A stretch of DNA of 64,000 nucleotides from Limosilactobacillus pontis (GCF_002940945.1 NZ_PNFV01000001.1:62001-126000), one strand, 5' to 3'; counted from the first letter of the stretch, positions 41,937-52,322 are shown. Notes: a model not told the origin generated them from the letters alone. Program-made: numbers and translations.

Positions 41937-42455
41937 CTACAAGTTATTGATATTTTGAATATAGCGACCGTTCTTGAAATTGATCAGGTCGTAACACAGG
42001 CTCCCCTTATGGTTGCGGTAGGTAACCTCCCACACCACCTTGTTGTTGAAGACTCCGGGAGCGACCTTCAGGATCTGGGCTGGGTGCCGGGCCGACGTAA
42101 CCATCGCCCGCACCTGCTGCTCGTTGATGCCCGCACTTTGTTTGACCACCCGGATGTTTCCACCGTGCTGGGGGACAATCACCAGGATCGGTTGGTTATT
42201 CTGGTTCTTGCCGGCCACCGTATAATAGGTGCTCTCCCGGTTATAGATGTAGAAGTGGCCCGGGCTATGCAGGTGGGCATACTTCTCAGCCATGGAGACC
42301 GTCTGCCGGCGGGCGGCGGCCCGGGGCTGGTTGGCAACCGCGTAGACACTCCAGCCCAGCAATAGTAGTACTAGAATAGTCAGTAGTATATTTCGAATCG
42401 TGCGCAGCGCCGAACCTCGACTCTGCTCCCGCTGCACTTCGCGTCGACTTTGCAT
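41937..42455 (-). CDS. TseB-like (YpmB, DUF5590) membrane-anchored protein
   Basis: 172 residues: a short basic N-terminus, one membrane helix (ILLTILVLLLLGWSVYAVA, about 26-44) and an extracellular cystatin-like region (FYIYNRESTYYTVAGKNQNNQPILVIV, WEVTYRNHKGSLCYDLINFKNGR). Bacillus TseB interacts with penicillin-binding protein PBP2A in elongation. Location between dinG and dnaD supports the call. No strong ribosome binding site other than GAAGGGAAT. Confidence 0.82.
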   Translation of the reverse strand: MQSRREVQREQSRGSALRTIRNILLTILVLLLLGWSVYAVANQPRAAARRQTVSMAEKYAHLHSPGHFYIYNRESTYYTVAGKNQNNQPILVIVPQHGGNIRVVKQSAGINEQQVRAMVTSARHPAQILKVAPGVFNNKVVWEVTYRNHKGSLCYDLINFKNGRYIQNINNL

Positions 42456-42530
42456 GTAATTATTCCCTTCTTACGTCTGACGAACGATTCGTCAACAATC
42501 ATGTTAATCTTTTTGATTATACCAGATAAT

Positions 42531-45404
42531 TCACTCTTGCGGGTCCCGATGATTCTTTTTGATAAAATTATTTGCCACATCAATCAGCTGGTCCGTCGGT
42601 AACTCCTTGATCGGCAGGTCCTTAGGGAAGCTCTTCAAAATTGTCGCCCCATAGTGCCGACTGTGGAGGCGAGAATCCAGGATCGCCGCAACCCCATAGT
42701 CATCGGCCGTCCGAATCAGGCGGCCGATCCCCTGACGCAGACGCATCGTTGCCTTAGGTAGGGCGGCACTGTAGAAGGGATTGCGGCCTTGGCGCTTGAG
42801 CAGGTCGTTGTATGCCCGGGTCATGGCCTCGCCGGGGGCGTCAAACGGCAACCGGGTGATGATCAACAGCTCCAAAGCAGTCTTGGGCAGGTCGATTCCC
42901 TCCCAGAAGCTGGCGGCCCCGAGCAGGACCGCGTTCTTACCGTTGGCAAACTGTTTGAGCAGCTTCTCCCGACCACCAGTGATCCCCTGAGCCAGAATGT
43001 CCCGCTGGTCGAAGAGGTCGGTCGTGCGCAGCTGACTGTATACCTGCTCGATCATCAGCAAAGAGTTGAAAAGGATCATCGTCTGACAGTTCGTCTGCTT
43101 GGTCAGCTTGTAGATCGTCCTGCTCAGGTAGTGAACATACTCGGTGTTATTTTGGGAATTCGGTACTGGTGCGTCAGTAGCCACTAGAACCCGGGCGTGC
43201 TGCTGATAATCAAACGGCGAGGCAAACCGCTTGGCGAGGGTTGACCGCCGATCAAGATCCAGCTGCTGGTAAAGGTAGTGGGACCGGCTTGACGAGAAAA
43301 GGGTGGCGCCAACGAACAGCGGCTGGGCAAAATACGGGTAGACGTTTTCGGTCAGGTAGTGGTTGGTAGCCAGCAGTCCCCCCGTCAGCCGCATTGCGCT
43401 ATACTCGCTGGATTGACGAATGGTAAGCCAGAAGGCCGCCGAGTCACCCCGCTGTCTTAAGGTTGCGTTGTACTTATTCAGTGTGGCATCGGCAGCGGTC
43501 AGCTTAGCCATCTGACTTTGGAACTGGCTCATCAGGTAGCGGTCACTGGGCAGCCAGCGGTCGGCCTGCTGGTTAAAGATATGCTGGAGGGCGGAAAAGT
43601 GCAGCTGGACACTTCCCAGAGCCTGCTCCAGGTCCATCATCACCGGCCCGCTAACGTCAAGGAGTTGGGCAAGCTGCTGGTTATCCAGCTCCTGTTCGAT
43701 CAGCTCATTCTCCCCACCAGCCGTTGATTGTTGGACGAACTGGCGGTAGAGAGCCTGCTGGAAACGATCGAGCGCCGCCTCAATATTGGTCAGGTCGCCG
43801 CGAAGGAGCTCAACATTGTAGCTGGCCAAGGCATGGGCGGCGAAGATGTCAGTCAGGTTGCGATCCTCTCCATTGCTGACCAGACCGGCCAGGACGTGGA
43901 TAGCGGTCCGCAGACGGGGAAAATCAAACTGTCGTCGTGACCGCCGCAGGATACTGTCGCTGAGGTGCTGGGCCTCATCGACCACCAGGTATGGTCGCCG
44001 GGTCCCATCCCCCAGTTCCTGGGCATGTGCTACCAGGTAGGCGTGGTTAGTGATCACGATGTTGGCCTGCTGCAGCCGCTTGTTACGGCGGACAAGAAAG
44101 TCGTCGTTATAGAATTCGCTGGCCGGGTTGAGGCTCTTGACCCCGTGGTGGCGGATCTCGGTGAAATACGGCGACTGCTGGGTAGTCAGGTTGAGTTCGT
44201 CCAGGTCGCCACTGGTCGTGGTCGTCAGCCAAACCAGGATTCGGGCCTTGAGCAGCTGAACTAGCTTAGAATCCTCAATCACACTCAGGGAGTGGGCAAA
44301 CTTAGCCAGGTCCAGGTAGTGGTCGTTGCCCTTGACGACTACGGCATTCATCTTAAATGGCAGGACCGTGTTCAACTGGCGAACCGCCTGCTGGGCGATC
44401 TGCTGCTGCAGGAGGTTCGTGGCGGTACTGACCACAATCCGCTTGTCGGGGTGGGCTGCGTAGCTCAGCGGCAGGAGGTAGCCCAGCGTCTTACCGCTTC
44501 CGGTTCCCGCCTCAACGATCATGTTCTTGGGTTCGTCATGGGTGTAGTTATTATAGATGCTGTTCATCATCTTAGATTGCACCGAGCGAACGGTCAGGTG
44601 GTCGCCAAAAAGCTTAGCCTTTCCCCGCTTGGTCGACGGGTACCGTGGCGTATCACTGACCTTATCAACCGTCAAGGGTCGCTGCTTGTGGAGGACCAAA
44701 CCATGGCTGACATAGAGTGCGTCGGCCAGCGGTTGCGGGTGGTCGACCCGACGCGCCAGTTCACGCTCAAAGACGGCACTGGTCTGTTGCGGCAGGGCAA
44801 GTTTTAGGTCAACGATTTTTCCCAGGGTCAGAGTCGGCAGACGGTGCACCCGGTCAAGCAGGTCAATCAGCAGCTGAGCGGTTGCCTCCGCGTCGGACAC
44901 CGCACTATGCGGGTGGTCATGCTCAATGTCCAGCGTGCTGGTCAGGTCCCGCAAGCGGAAGCTCTGTGCGGTTGGCAGGAGGATCTGACTCATCGTCACC
45001 GTATCAATCGCCGGAATCGGCAGCCGCGGATATCCCGCCCGTTCCAATTCCGCATTTAAAAACGGAAAATCAAAGTTAACATTGTGGGCCACGAAGATTG
45101 TCCCCGACAGGAGGCTGTAGATCGTACCGGCGACGTCCTCAAAGAGTGGGGCCCGGCGAACGTCCTGGTTGCGGATCCCGGTCAGTGAAACAATCGTGTG
45201 CGGAATCTTCTCGCGCGGGTTAACCTTGGTTTCAAATTGATTGATGATCTGGCCATCCTGGACGAGTACACAGCCGACCTGGATGATCCGATCACCGTGG
45301 TTCACGTTGGTCCCGGTTGTCTCCAGGTCCACCACGGCATAAATTGGCGCCTGCTTGTCGCGTTTCTGACGGCGCGTTGTTTTTTGTTTCTTCACAATTA
45401 TCAC
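42531..45404 (-). CDS. dinG: DinG-family helicase with N-terminal exonuclease domain
   Basis: 957 residues. DEDD 3'-5' exonuclease domain (VVDLETTGTNVNHGDRIIQVG, HNVNFDFPFLN, HSAVSDAEATAQLL; residues 20-190), then a superfamily 2 XPD/DinG helicase with Walker A GTGSGKTLGYLLP, DEAQH box, and C-terminal GAASFWEGIDLPKTAL and RQGIGRLIRT. The Cys cluster that binds iron-sulfur in E. coli DinG is not apparent, as in Bacillus-type DinG. Processes DNA or RNA 3' ends. GTG start; a second GTG three codons later is equally possible. Confidence 0.94.
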   Translation of the reverse strand: MIIVKKQKTTRRQKRDKQAPIYAVVDLETTGTNVNHGDRIIQVGCVLVQDGQIINQFETKVNPREKIPHTIVSLTGIRNQDVRRAPLFEDVAGTIYSLLSGTIFVAHNVNFDFPFLNAELERAGYPRLPIPAIDTVTMSQILLPTAQSFRLRDLTSTLDIEHDHPHSAVSDAEATAQLLIDLLDRVHRLPTLTLGKIVDLKLALPQQTSAVFERELARRVDHPQPLADALYVSHGLVLHKQRPLTVDKVSDTPRYPSTKRGKAKLFGDHLTVRSVQSKMMNSIYNNYTHDEPKNMIVEAGTGSGKTLGYLLPLSYAAHPDKRIVVSTATNLLQQQIAQQAVRQLNTVLPFKMNAVVVKGNDHYLDLAKFAHSLSVIEDSKLVQLLKARILVWLTTTTSGDLDELNLTTQQSPYFTEIRHHGVKSLNPASEFYNDDFLVRRNKRLQQANIVITNHAYLVAHAQELGDGTRRPYLVVDEAQHLSDSILRRSRRQFDFPRLRTAIHVLAGLVSNGEDRNLTDIFAAHALASYNVELLRGDLTNIEAALDRFQQALYRQFVQQSTAGGENELIEQELDNQQLAQLLDVSGPVMMDLEQALGSVQLHFSALQHIFNQQADRWLPSDRYLMSQFQSQMAKLTAADATLNKYNATLRQRGDSAAFWLTIRQSSEYSAMRLTGGLLATNHYLTENVYPYFAQPLFVGATLFSSSRSHYLYQQLDLDRRSTLAKRFASPFDYQQHARVLVATDAPVPNSQNNTEYVHYLSRTIYKLTKQTNCQTMILFNSLLMIEQVYSQLRTTDLFDQRDILAQGITGGREKLLKQFANGKNAVLLGAASFWEGIDLPKTALELLIITRLPFDAPGEAMTRAYNDLLKRQGRNPFYSAALPKATMRLRQGIGRLIRTADDYGVAAILDSRLHSRHYGATILKSFPKDLPIKELPTDQLIDVANNFIKKNHRDPQE

Positions 45405-45594
45405 CGAATCTCTTCAATAATTTACTTTCTTTATGATACACCATCTACCGCGCGTTTGTCCCTTGATCAACCCTTTCCGCGGGTGAACGCCGGCCAAATA
45501 TTTAGATTTAGTAATAAGTCGGGGTCGCCCCTTTTCTAATAATCAATTTTAAGTTATGATGAAGAATGGAATTTTTAGAAGAAAGTAGGTTACG

Positions 45595-46545
45595 ATGGTG
45601 AAAGAACAAGGGATTGGCACCAGCCACGCAAAAATCATCTTAATGGGGGAGCACAGCGTTGTGTACGGACAACCGGCCATCGCCCTGCCCCTCCCCTCGG
45701 TCAAGCTGACCGTCACCATGACACCTACCCACCAGGGGCAGACCGTTGATAGCCGCTATTTCAGCGGTGACTGGCACGCCCTGCCGCCTGTTATGCAGGG
45801 GGTCCGTAAGCTGATCGCCGCCCTAGTCGATCACTTTAATGGCCAAGACGATCCTTGGAAGATGCAGATTGACAGCCAGCTCCCTGCCGAACGTGGGATG
45901 GGTTCTTCGGCCGCAACCGCGGTGGCCATCGTCCGGGCCTTCTTTGACTACTATGAACAGCCGCTCGGTCGTCCTGAACTGCTGGCGCTGGCAGACGTCG
46001 AAGAACAAATCACCCACCGGAGTCCATCCGGCCTCGATGCGGCGACCGTCAGTTCCAAAACCCCACTCTATTACGTCAAAGGTCACGCAGGCACAGCCAT
46101 CCCGATGAACCTCCAGGCGACGATGGTAATCGCCGATACTGGAGTTAAGGGCGCCACCAAAGAGGCCATCATGGCTGTTCAAGACCTCCTCGCCCATGAC
46201 CACGACCGGGCCCAGGAGCACATTGACCACCTGGGCCGGTTAGTCGTGGCGAGTCGGACCTTCCTGGCCCAGGATGAAGTTTTTAAGCTAGGTACAACGT
46301 TAAACGCTGCCCAGCAAGACCTGCGTGCCCTCCAGGTTAGCGATGACCAGCTCGACCACCTGATCGACGTCGCCATTGAAAACGGCGCTCTGGGGGCTAA
46401 GCTGACCGGTGGCGGACGCGGTGGCTGCATGTTTGCCATCACCCGGACTGCCCTGGGGGCCCGCCGCTTATCCGGAATCCTGAAAGACAATGGCGCCCGT
46501 CAGACCTGGATTCAGCCGCTAGACACATCACGAGGTGAAGACTAA
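45595..46545 (+). CDS. mvk: Mevalonate kinase
   Basis: 316 residues, GHMP kinase. SHAKIILMGEHSVVYGQPAIALPL at the N-terminus, GMGSSAATAVAI (phosphate loop, about 101-112), and KLTGGGRGGCMFA near the C-terminus. Phosphorylates mevalonate, first of the three kinase steps to isopentenyl diphosphate. The stop overlaps the start of mvaD (TAATG). First gene of mvk-mvaD-pmk-fni; divergent from dinG. Confidence 0.96.
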   Translation: MVKEQGIGTSHAKIILMGEHSVVYGQPAIALPLPSVKLTVTMTPTHQGQTVDSRYFSGDWHALPPVMQGVRKLIAALVDHFNGQDDPWKMQIDSQLPAERGMGSSAATAVAIVRAFFDYYEQPLGRPELLALADVEEQITHRSPSGLDAATVSSKTPLYYVKGHAGTAIPMNLQATMVIADTGVKGATKEAIMAVQDLLAHDHDRAQEHIDHLGRLVVASRTFLAQDEVFKLGTTLNAAQQDLRALQVSDDQLDHLIDVAIENGALGAKLTGGGRGGCMFAITRTALGARRLSGILKDNGARQTWIQPLDTSRGED

Positions 46546-47522
46546 TGGCGACCGCTAAAGCACATACCAACATCGCCCTAGTCAAGTACTGGGGTAAGAA
46601 GGACCAAGACCTGATCATTCCGCAGACAGACAGCCTGTCAATGACCCTGGATGAATTTTACACAACCACCCGGGTCAACTTTGATCCTGCCCTGACCGCG
46701 GACCAAGTCATGGTCAACGACCGGCCGGTAACCGGCGACGGACTGGCGCGAATCACCCGCTTCCTTGATCTTGTCCGGCAGCTGAGTGGTCGCCATCAAT
46801 TTGCCCGGGTTGACTCCCACAACCACGTACCAACTGCGGCGGGGCTGGCCTCATCAGCCTCCGCCTTTGCTGCCCTGGCCGGGGCCGCCAGCCAAGCCGC
46901 CGGCCTGCACCTCTCCAGGCGGGACCTGTCCCGCCTGGCCCGGCGCGGGTCTGGGTCAGCCACTCGTTCCATTTACGGGGGCCTGGTCGAATGGCATCGT
47001 GGTCACGACGACGCAACCTCCTATGCCGAACCGATCATGGAAAAACTCGACTTCGGCCTGGAGATGCTGGCCATCATGATCAACACCGATCGCAAAAAGA
47101 TCTCCAGCCGCTACGGGATGCAGTCCAGCGTGATCAGCTCGCCCTATTACGATAGCTGGAAAGAAGTCGTGGCCAACGACATGGTTACCATGAAGGCCGC
47201 CATCACGGCCCGCGATATTCCGACCATCGGCCACACCGCTGAGGAAAACGCCCTCCGGATGCACGCCCTGACCCTCTCGGCGGATCCGGGGTATACTTAC
47301 TTCAACAGTGAGACCCTGACCGCCATCACAGCCATCCACCGTCTTCGCGAGCAGGGCATCAGCTGCTATTTCACGATGGATGCCGGACCCAACGTCAAGG
47401 TCATCTATGACCGACGGGACCGCGAACGGATCGTGGACGGACTTGCGGCGACCTTTGACCGGGACCGCCTGGTGGTTTCACCGGCTGGTCCGGGGATTGA
47501 AATTTGGGATGAGAACAATTGA
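46545..47522 (+). CDS. mvaD: Diphosphomevalonate decarboxylase
   Basis: 325 residues, GHMP family. ALVKYWGKKD (residues 9-18), PTAAGLASSASAFAAL (phosphate loop with catalytic Ser), SGSATRSIYGG and MDAGPNVKVI (catalytic Asp). Decarboxylates mevalonate diphosphate to isopentenyl diphosphate. One-base overlap with mvk. Confidence 0.97.
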   Translation: MATAKAHTNIALVKYWGKKDQDLIIPQTDSLSMTLDEFYTTTRVNFDPALTADQVMVNDRPVTGDGLARITRFLDLVRQLSGRHQFARVDSHNHVPTAAGLASSASAFAALAGAASQAAGLHLSRRDLSRLARRGSGSATRSIYGGLVEWHRGHDDATSYAEPIMEKLDFGLEMLAIMINTDRKKISSRYGMQSSVISSPYYDSWKEVVANDMVTMKAAITARDIPTIGHTAEENALRMHALTLSADPGYTYFNSETLTAITAIHRLREQGISCYFTMDAGPNVKVIYDRRDRERIVDGLAATFDRDRLVVSPAGPGIEIWDENN

Positions 47523-47548
47523 TTAACAAATAGGGGGATATATAGACT

Positions 47549-48661
47549 TTGATAACTGAAAAAGCACCTGGGAAGTTGTATATTGCTGGCGAATACGCGG
47601 TTGTTGAGAACGGCTACCCGGCCATCCTCGTGGCCCTGGACCAGTTTGTCACCTGCACGATCAAGGATAGTGCCCGTGAGATTGGCCAGATCATCAGCCA
47701 GCAGTACACCAATGACCAGCTGAACTGGCGGCGGATGGGGGAACGGATGGTGGTCGACAAACGCGACAACCCCTTCTCCTACATCCTGTCAGCCATCCGA
47801 ATCACGGAAGAATACGCCCGCAGCTTCGGACGCGAGCTGCGAATCTACGACATGCAGATTGACAGTCAGCTCGACAGCGCCAATGGCCGCAAGTACGGTC
47901 TGGGGTCCTCAGCGGCCGTCACGGTGGCAACTGTCAAAGCCCTTTGTCACTACTACCACCTGCCCGTAAGCAAGGATGAGATCTTCAAGCTGGCGGCTAT
48001 TGCCCACTTTGAGGTCCAAGGCAACGGCTCGTTGGGAGACGTGGCGGCCTCAGTTTATGGCGGCTGGATCTCCTACCACTCCTTCGATCGGCAATGGCTG
48101 GCTCAGCAACGCCAGTACCTTGACCTGAAGAGTCTGATCGACCTCCCCTGGCCAGATCTCAAGATTGAATCGCTGACGGCCCCCAAAAATCTGGAGCTAT
48201 TAATTGGCTGGACCGGTAAACCGGCTTCTACCTCCCAACTAGTCGATAAGATCTCCCTCTTCAAGGCCCGCCAGCAGGATGAATACCACCGCTTTCTTGA
48301 GGACAGCAAGGCCTGCATCCAGCGGATGGTGGAAGGCTTCCACCATCAGGATCTCGACGCCATCAAACGGGAAATTCGCTTCAACCGTCACCTGCTGAAG
48401 CGACTCGGTGCCAACTCGGGAGTCGACATCGAGACCCCCGTGCTCAACCGCCTCTGCCAGATTGCGGAGCACTTTGGCGGCGCCGCCAAGACTTCCGGTG
48501 CTGGCGGCGGTGACTGCGGAATCGTTGCTATCGACCGCAATGCCGACTTCAAGGCCGTCCTCAAGTCGTGGGCCAAGGAAAAAATCGAACAGTTACCCCT
48601 GTCCGTCCACTTCATTGGCGACGTCAAGTACACCGTGCGGGAACACCTGCCGTTAATTTAA
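47549..48661 (+). CDS. Phosphomevalonate kinase
   Basis: 370 residues. APGKLYIAGEYAVVENGYPAI at the N-terminus, GLGSSAAVTVATV (phosphate loop, about 117-129), KTSGAGGGDCGI near the C-terminus: GHMP kinase of the bacterial phosphomevalonate kinase type. The start is a TTG at 47549 with AGGGGG 10 bases upstream. Downstream lies an intergenic hairpin before fni. Confidence 0.95.
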   Translation: MITEKAPGKLYIAGEYAVVENGYPAILVALDQFVTCTIKDSAREIGQIISQQYTNDQLNWRRMGERMVVDKRDNPFSYILSAIRITEEYARSFGRELRIYDMQIDSQLDSANGRKYGLGSSAAVTVATVKALCHYYHLPVSKDEIFKLAAIAHFEVQGNGSLGDVAASVYGGWISYHSFDRQWLAQQRQYLDLKSLIDLPWPDLKIESLTAPKNLELLIGWTGKPASTSQLVDKISLFKARQQDEYHRFLEDSKACIQRMVEGFHHQDLDAIKREIRFNRHLLKRLGANSGVDIETPVLNRLCQIAEHFGGAAKTSGAGGGDCGIVAIDRNADFKAVLKSWAKEKIEQLPLSVHFIGDVKYTVREHLPLI

Positions 48662-48669
48662 GAAATATC

Positions 48670-48712
48670 AAAAAAGGGGCGGTGACAATTCAGTTTGCTA
48701 CGGCCCTTTTTA
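48670..48712 (+). terminator. Intra-operon terminator-like hairpin before fni
   Basis: AAAAAAGGGGC...GGCCCTTTTTA with a 21-base loop sits between the phosphomevalonate kinase and isomerase genes, only 14 bases before the isomerase ATG. It may lower transcription of the last gene or mark an attenuation site. Confidence 0.55.
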
Positions 48713-48725
48713 GGAGGTAAATTCT

Positions 48726-49760
48726 ATGGAGTCACAACAAGCCCATCGCAAGGATGAACACCTTTCCCTGGCCACCGCATCCTACCAGCAGGCCCACCAA
48801 CACCACTACTTCGACCAGGTCCGCCTGATCCACGACGCCTTGCCGGAAATGGCTGTTGACGCGGTTGATCATACCGTCCAGCTGGCAGACAATCTTCAGC
48901 TAGAATGGCCGTTCTACCTGGAGGCGATGACCGGCGGCAGCAAGCAGGCCGCCCGGGTCAATCAGGCCCTAGCACAGCTGGCCAAGAAACATCACCTGGC
49001 GATGGCAACCGGCTCGCTCAGTGTGGCCCTTAGAGAACCAGCGGCCCGACCATCCTTCACGATAGTTCGGGAAACAAACCCGGACGGTGTCGTGATCGCT
49101 AACCTCGGTGCCGACGCCAGCCTAACCCAGGCGCGAGATGCCATTAACCTCTTGTCAGCCGACGCCCTGGAACTCCACCTCAACGCCGCCCAGGAGCTGG
49201 TAATGCCTGAAGGCGACCGCCAATTCTACTGGCTGGATAACATTGCCCGCCTTGTCGACGGTCTCGACGTTCCAGTAATCGTCAAGGAAGTCGGTTTCGG
49301 GATGAGCCGGGCCACGATCGACCGCTTGCAAGAAGTTGGTGTCCAGCTGATCAACGTCAGTGGTCGTGGCGGGACCAACTTCGCCATGATTGAAAATCGC
49401 CGTAACCACCAGCTCGATATGGCTGACCTCACCGATTGGGGCCAGACTACTCCCGAGTCATTGCTTGAGGCCCGGAACAGCAAGGCCGCCATCATCGCCT
49501 CGGGTGGAATCACCTGCCCGCTTGACGTTATCAAGGCCGGGGTCCTCGGTGCCCAAGCCGTTGGGGTGGCTGGCTACTTTCTCAACCTTTTAATCCACTC
49601 CGGCGTCCCCGCTCTAGACCAGGTCCTGACCGACTGGCAGACCGAGCTTCCCCGCTTGCTGACCCTGGTCGGAGCACACCAATTTAGCGACCTCAGCCAA
49701 GTTGACTTTATCCTAACGGGACCGCTCTACGAATACGCCCAGCAGCGCGGGCTGATTTAA
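48726..49760 (+). CDS. fni: Isopentenyl-diphosphate isomerase type 2 (FMN-dependent)
   Basis: 344 residues. FYLEAMTGGSKQAARVN, HLNAAQE, VKEVGFGMS, VSGRGGTNFA and ASGGITCPLDVIKAGVLGAQAVG (FMN-binding end of the barrel) are the type 2 IDI signatures. Converts isopentenyl to dimethylallyl diphosphate. AGGAGGT precedes the ATG. Last gene of the mevalonate operon. Confidence 0.96.
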   Translation: MESQQAHRKDEHLSLATASYQQAHQHHYFDQVRLIHDALPEMAVDAVDHTVQLADNLQLEWPFYLEAMTGGSKQAARVNQALAQLAKKHHLAMATGSLSVALREPAARPSFTIVRETNPDGVVIANLGADASLTQARDAINLLSADALELHLNAAQELVMPEGDRQFYWLDNIARLVDGLDVPVIVKEVGFGMSRATIDRLQEVGVQLINVSGRGGTNFAMIENRRNHQLDMADLTDWGQTTPESLLEARNSKAAIIASGGITCPLDVIKAGVLGAQAVGVAGYFLNLLIHSGVPALDQVLTDWQTELPRLLTLVGAHQFSDLSQVDFILTGPLYEYAQQRGLI

Positions 49761-49765
49761 ACATC

Positions 49766-49808
49766 AAATGACGTTAGCGAAGCATTCGTTTTCGCTAACG
49801 TCATTTTC
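49766..49808 (+). terminator. Terminator of the mevalonate operon
   Basis: AATGACGTTAGCGAA-GCATTCG-TTTTCGCTAACGTCATTTTCATT. Confidence 0.92.
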
Positions 49809-49820
49809 ATTACATATTCA

Positions 49821-49993
49821 AAAACGGGGTTGTGACAAAACAATGTTTTGCCGCAACCCCGTTTGCTTATTATCGAATATTACAAAGATATCACGTGCCA
49901 TACCCCAGGGGCCTTAGCGTCTAGCTACGGCCAGCTGGCTCGTTCCGCGCCAACAATCGTCCTAGGCTAGCCTTACAGGTCCTAACCGTGGGC
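49821..49993 (+). repeat. Interspersed repeat, copy 3 (full length)
   Basis: Complete copy between convergent fni and ldh. AAAACGGGGTTGTGACAAAAC.. pairs with ..GTTTTGCCGCAACCCCGTTT, making a long hairpin that could add termination from the left. The right end carries CCTAGGCTAGCCTTACAGG. No ORF spans it. Confidence 0.88.
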
Positions 49994-50001
49994 TACTTTT
50001 A

Positions 50002-50976
<975 letters not shown>

Positions 50977-50994
50977 TTATCTCCCGTCAGCAGA

Positions 50995-51735
50995 TTACAT
51001 GAATAAGTGAGCGTAGATTGGAACCAGGATATCCATTGCCAGGGAAATGACCAGCACAGAAACACCAGCCATGGCACCTTGAATATCACCTAACTGCAGG
51101 GCTTTAACAGAACCAACCGTGTGTCCGGCAGAGCCCAAACCTAAACCAGTAGCAACGGCAGAGATCTTGTCGAGCCGCAGAATCTTGATCAGGAACTCAG
51201 CCAAGGCGTAGATAACAACGGCGTTTAAGATACATGCCATTGCGGTGACAGCAGGAACACCATGAACACCGGCAGCGATTGGCATGGCAACGGCAGTCGT
51301 TGCGGCTTGCGGCAGCATGGAAGCAGTTGAAGCTGCGGACAGACCGAAGAGCTTAGCTACTAATTGAATCAGGAACAGGGAAATAAAACCACCGACGAAG
51401 CAGATAACAATGATATCGAACCAGTACTTCTTGAAGGTTTTGTTAACCTTGTAAACTGGAATGGCGAAGGCCATGGTAGCAGGGTTCAGGAACCAGAAGA
51501 TAATGTTACCACCTGGCAGGTAGTATTTCGTGTAAACAGCTTCGGTCGTGGAACCGGTACTCTTAGCCCAGATGACCAGAACAACGATCCCAAGAATCAT
51601 CCCAACCAGCAGTGGGTTGAAGAGGAAGAAACCGTTGCTAACCTTGGTTAACCACATCCCGATAAGATAAACAACTAATGAAATGAAAATACCAGTAAAT
51701 GGTAATGCTAGATTTGTTGCAATTGTAGCTGACAT
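50995..51735 (-). CDS. lrgB: LrgB-family membrane protein (pyruvate transport complex)
   Basis: 246 residues with seven to eight helices; the LrgB landmark SAASTASMLPQAATTAVAMPIAAGVHGVPAVTAM and GLGLGSAGHTVGSVKALQLG are visible. LrgB and LrgA form an inner-membrane complex, first studied in murein hydrolase control and, in Bacillus (PftAB) and Streptococcus, shown to move pyruvate. Linked to an L-LDH here, which favours the pyruvate role. AGGGGGC before ATG. Confidence 0.93.
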   Translation of the reverse strand: MSATIATNLALPFTGIFISLVVYLIGMWLTKVSNGFFLFNPLLVGMILGIVVLVIWAKSTGSTTEAVYTKYYLPGGNIIFWFLNPATMAFAIPVYKVNKTFKKYWFDIIVICFVGGFISLFLIQLVAKLFGLSAASTASMLPQAATTAVAMPIAAGVHGVPAVTAMACILNAVVIYALAEFLIKILRLDKISAVATGLGLGSAGHTVGSVKALQLGDIQGAMAGVSVLVISLAMDILVPIYAHLFM

Positions 51736-51750
51736 GATTTATTGCGCCCC

Positions 51751-52158
51751 CTAGTCTTTCTTGTTACCAGTAATTTTGTGGTGAATGCCCATAACCAGGG
51801 CACCGATATAGGCAATAACAACCAGGATGATAATCGTCGAAATGATAATAACACATACATCCTGGATTCCTTCACGACGCATGATGTCCAAGTGAGCGGC
51901 CAATTGGATACCCGATGGAACGAACAGGAATGCGATCAAGCCGATCATGAACGTCCCGAACTTTTCAACCTGGTGCAGCTTAACAATGTGGCAAGCTAGC
52001 AAAATATAAAGCAGCACCATCCCAATCAGCGGCGTTGGCACAACGAAGCTCTTTGGAAAAAGATCAGAGATCAGTTGAGAAACAAACAGAATAGCAGCGA
52101 AGATTCCCATTTGAACATAAATGTTAGAAGCTTCTGGCTTTTTATCCTTCTTGTCCAT
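51751..52158 (-). CDS. lrgA: LrgA-family membrane protein (pyruvate transport complex)
   Basis: 135 residues with four helices (IFAAILFVSQLISDLFP, VVPTPLIGMVLLYILLACHIV, FGTFMIGLIAFLFVPSGI, VIIISTIIILVVIAYIGALVMG). Holin-like LrgA partner of LrgB. Stop is 15 bases before the lrgB start. GTGGGAGGG precedes its ATG. First gene of the operon, behind a LytTR-controlled promoter. Confidence 0.92.
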   Translation of the reverse strand: MDKKDKKPEASNIYVQMGIFAAILFVSQLISDLFPKSFVVPTPLIGMVLLYILLACHIVKLHQVEKFGTFMIGLIAFLFVPSGIQLAAHLDIMRREGIQDVCVIIISTIIILVVIAYIGALVMGIHHKITGNKKD

Positions 52159-52244
52159 AAGATATTCCCTCCCACAGAAATAAATAGAAATAATTGCTCA
52201 ATATTGCGATTGCAATATCATTACAGTTGTAATCTTAACGCAAC

Positions 52245-52250
52245 ATTATA
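52245..52250 (-). promoter_or_regulatory. -10 element of the lrgA-lrgB-ldh operon
   Basis: Minus-strand TATAAT with no good -35 at the right distance, as usual for promoters that need an activator. The 5' leader is about 80 nt and contains two palindromic stretches (ATATTGCgATtGCAATAT). Confidence 0.6.
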
Positions 52251-52271
52251 CTTTGTGCGGGTTTTCACACT

Positions 52272-52322
52272 GAAATAACCAAAATTTGGTCTGAGATACC
52301 CTCCTCCTGGGACGAAATACCC
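52272..52322 (-). promoter_or_regulatory. Three phased repeats, probable LytTR regulator binding sites
   Basis: Read on the minus strand, GGGTATTTC (52314-52322), GGGTATCTC (52293-52301) and GGTTATTTC (52272-52280) recur every 21 bases, two helix turns. The last one overlaps the -35 position of the lrgA promoter. LytTR response regulators bind pairs of such direct repeats and activate in this geometry; the LytT gene is 270 bases away. Confidence 0.7.
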
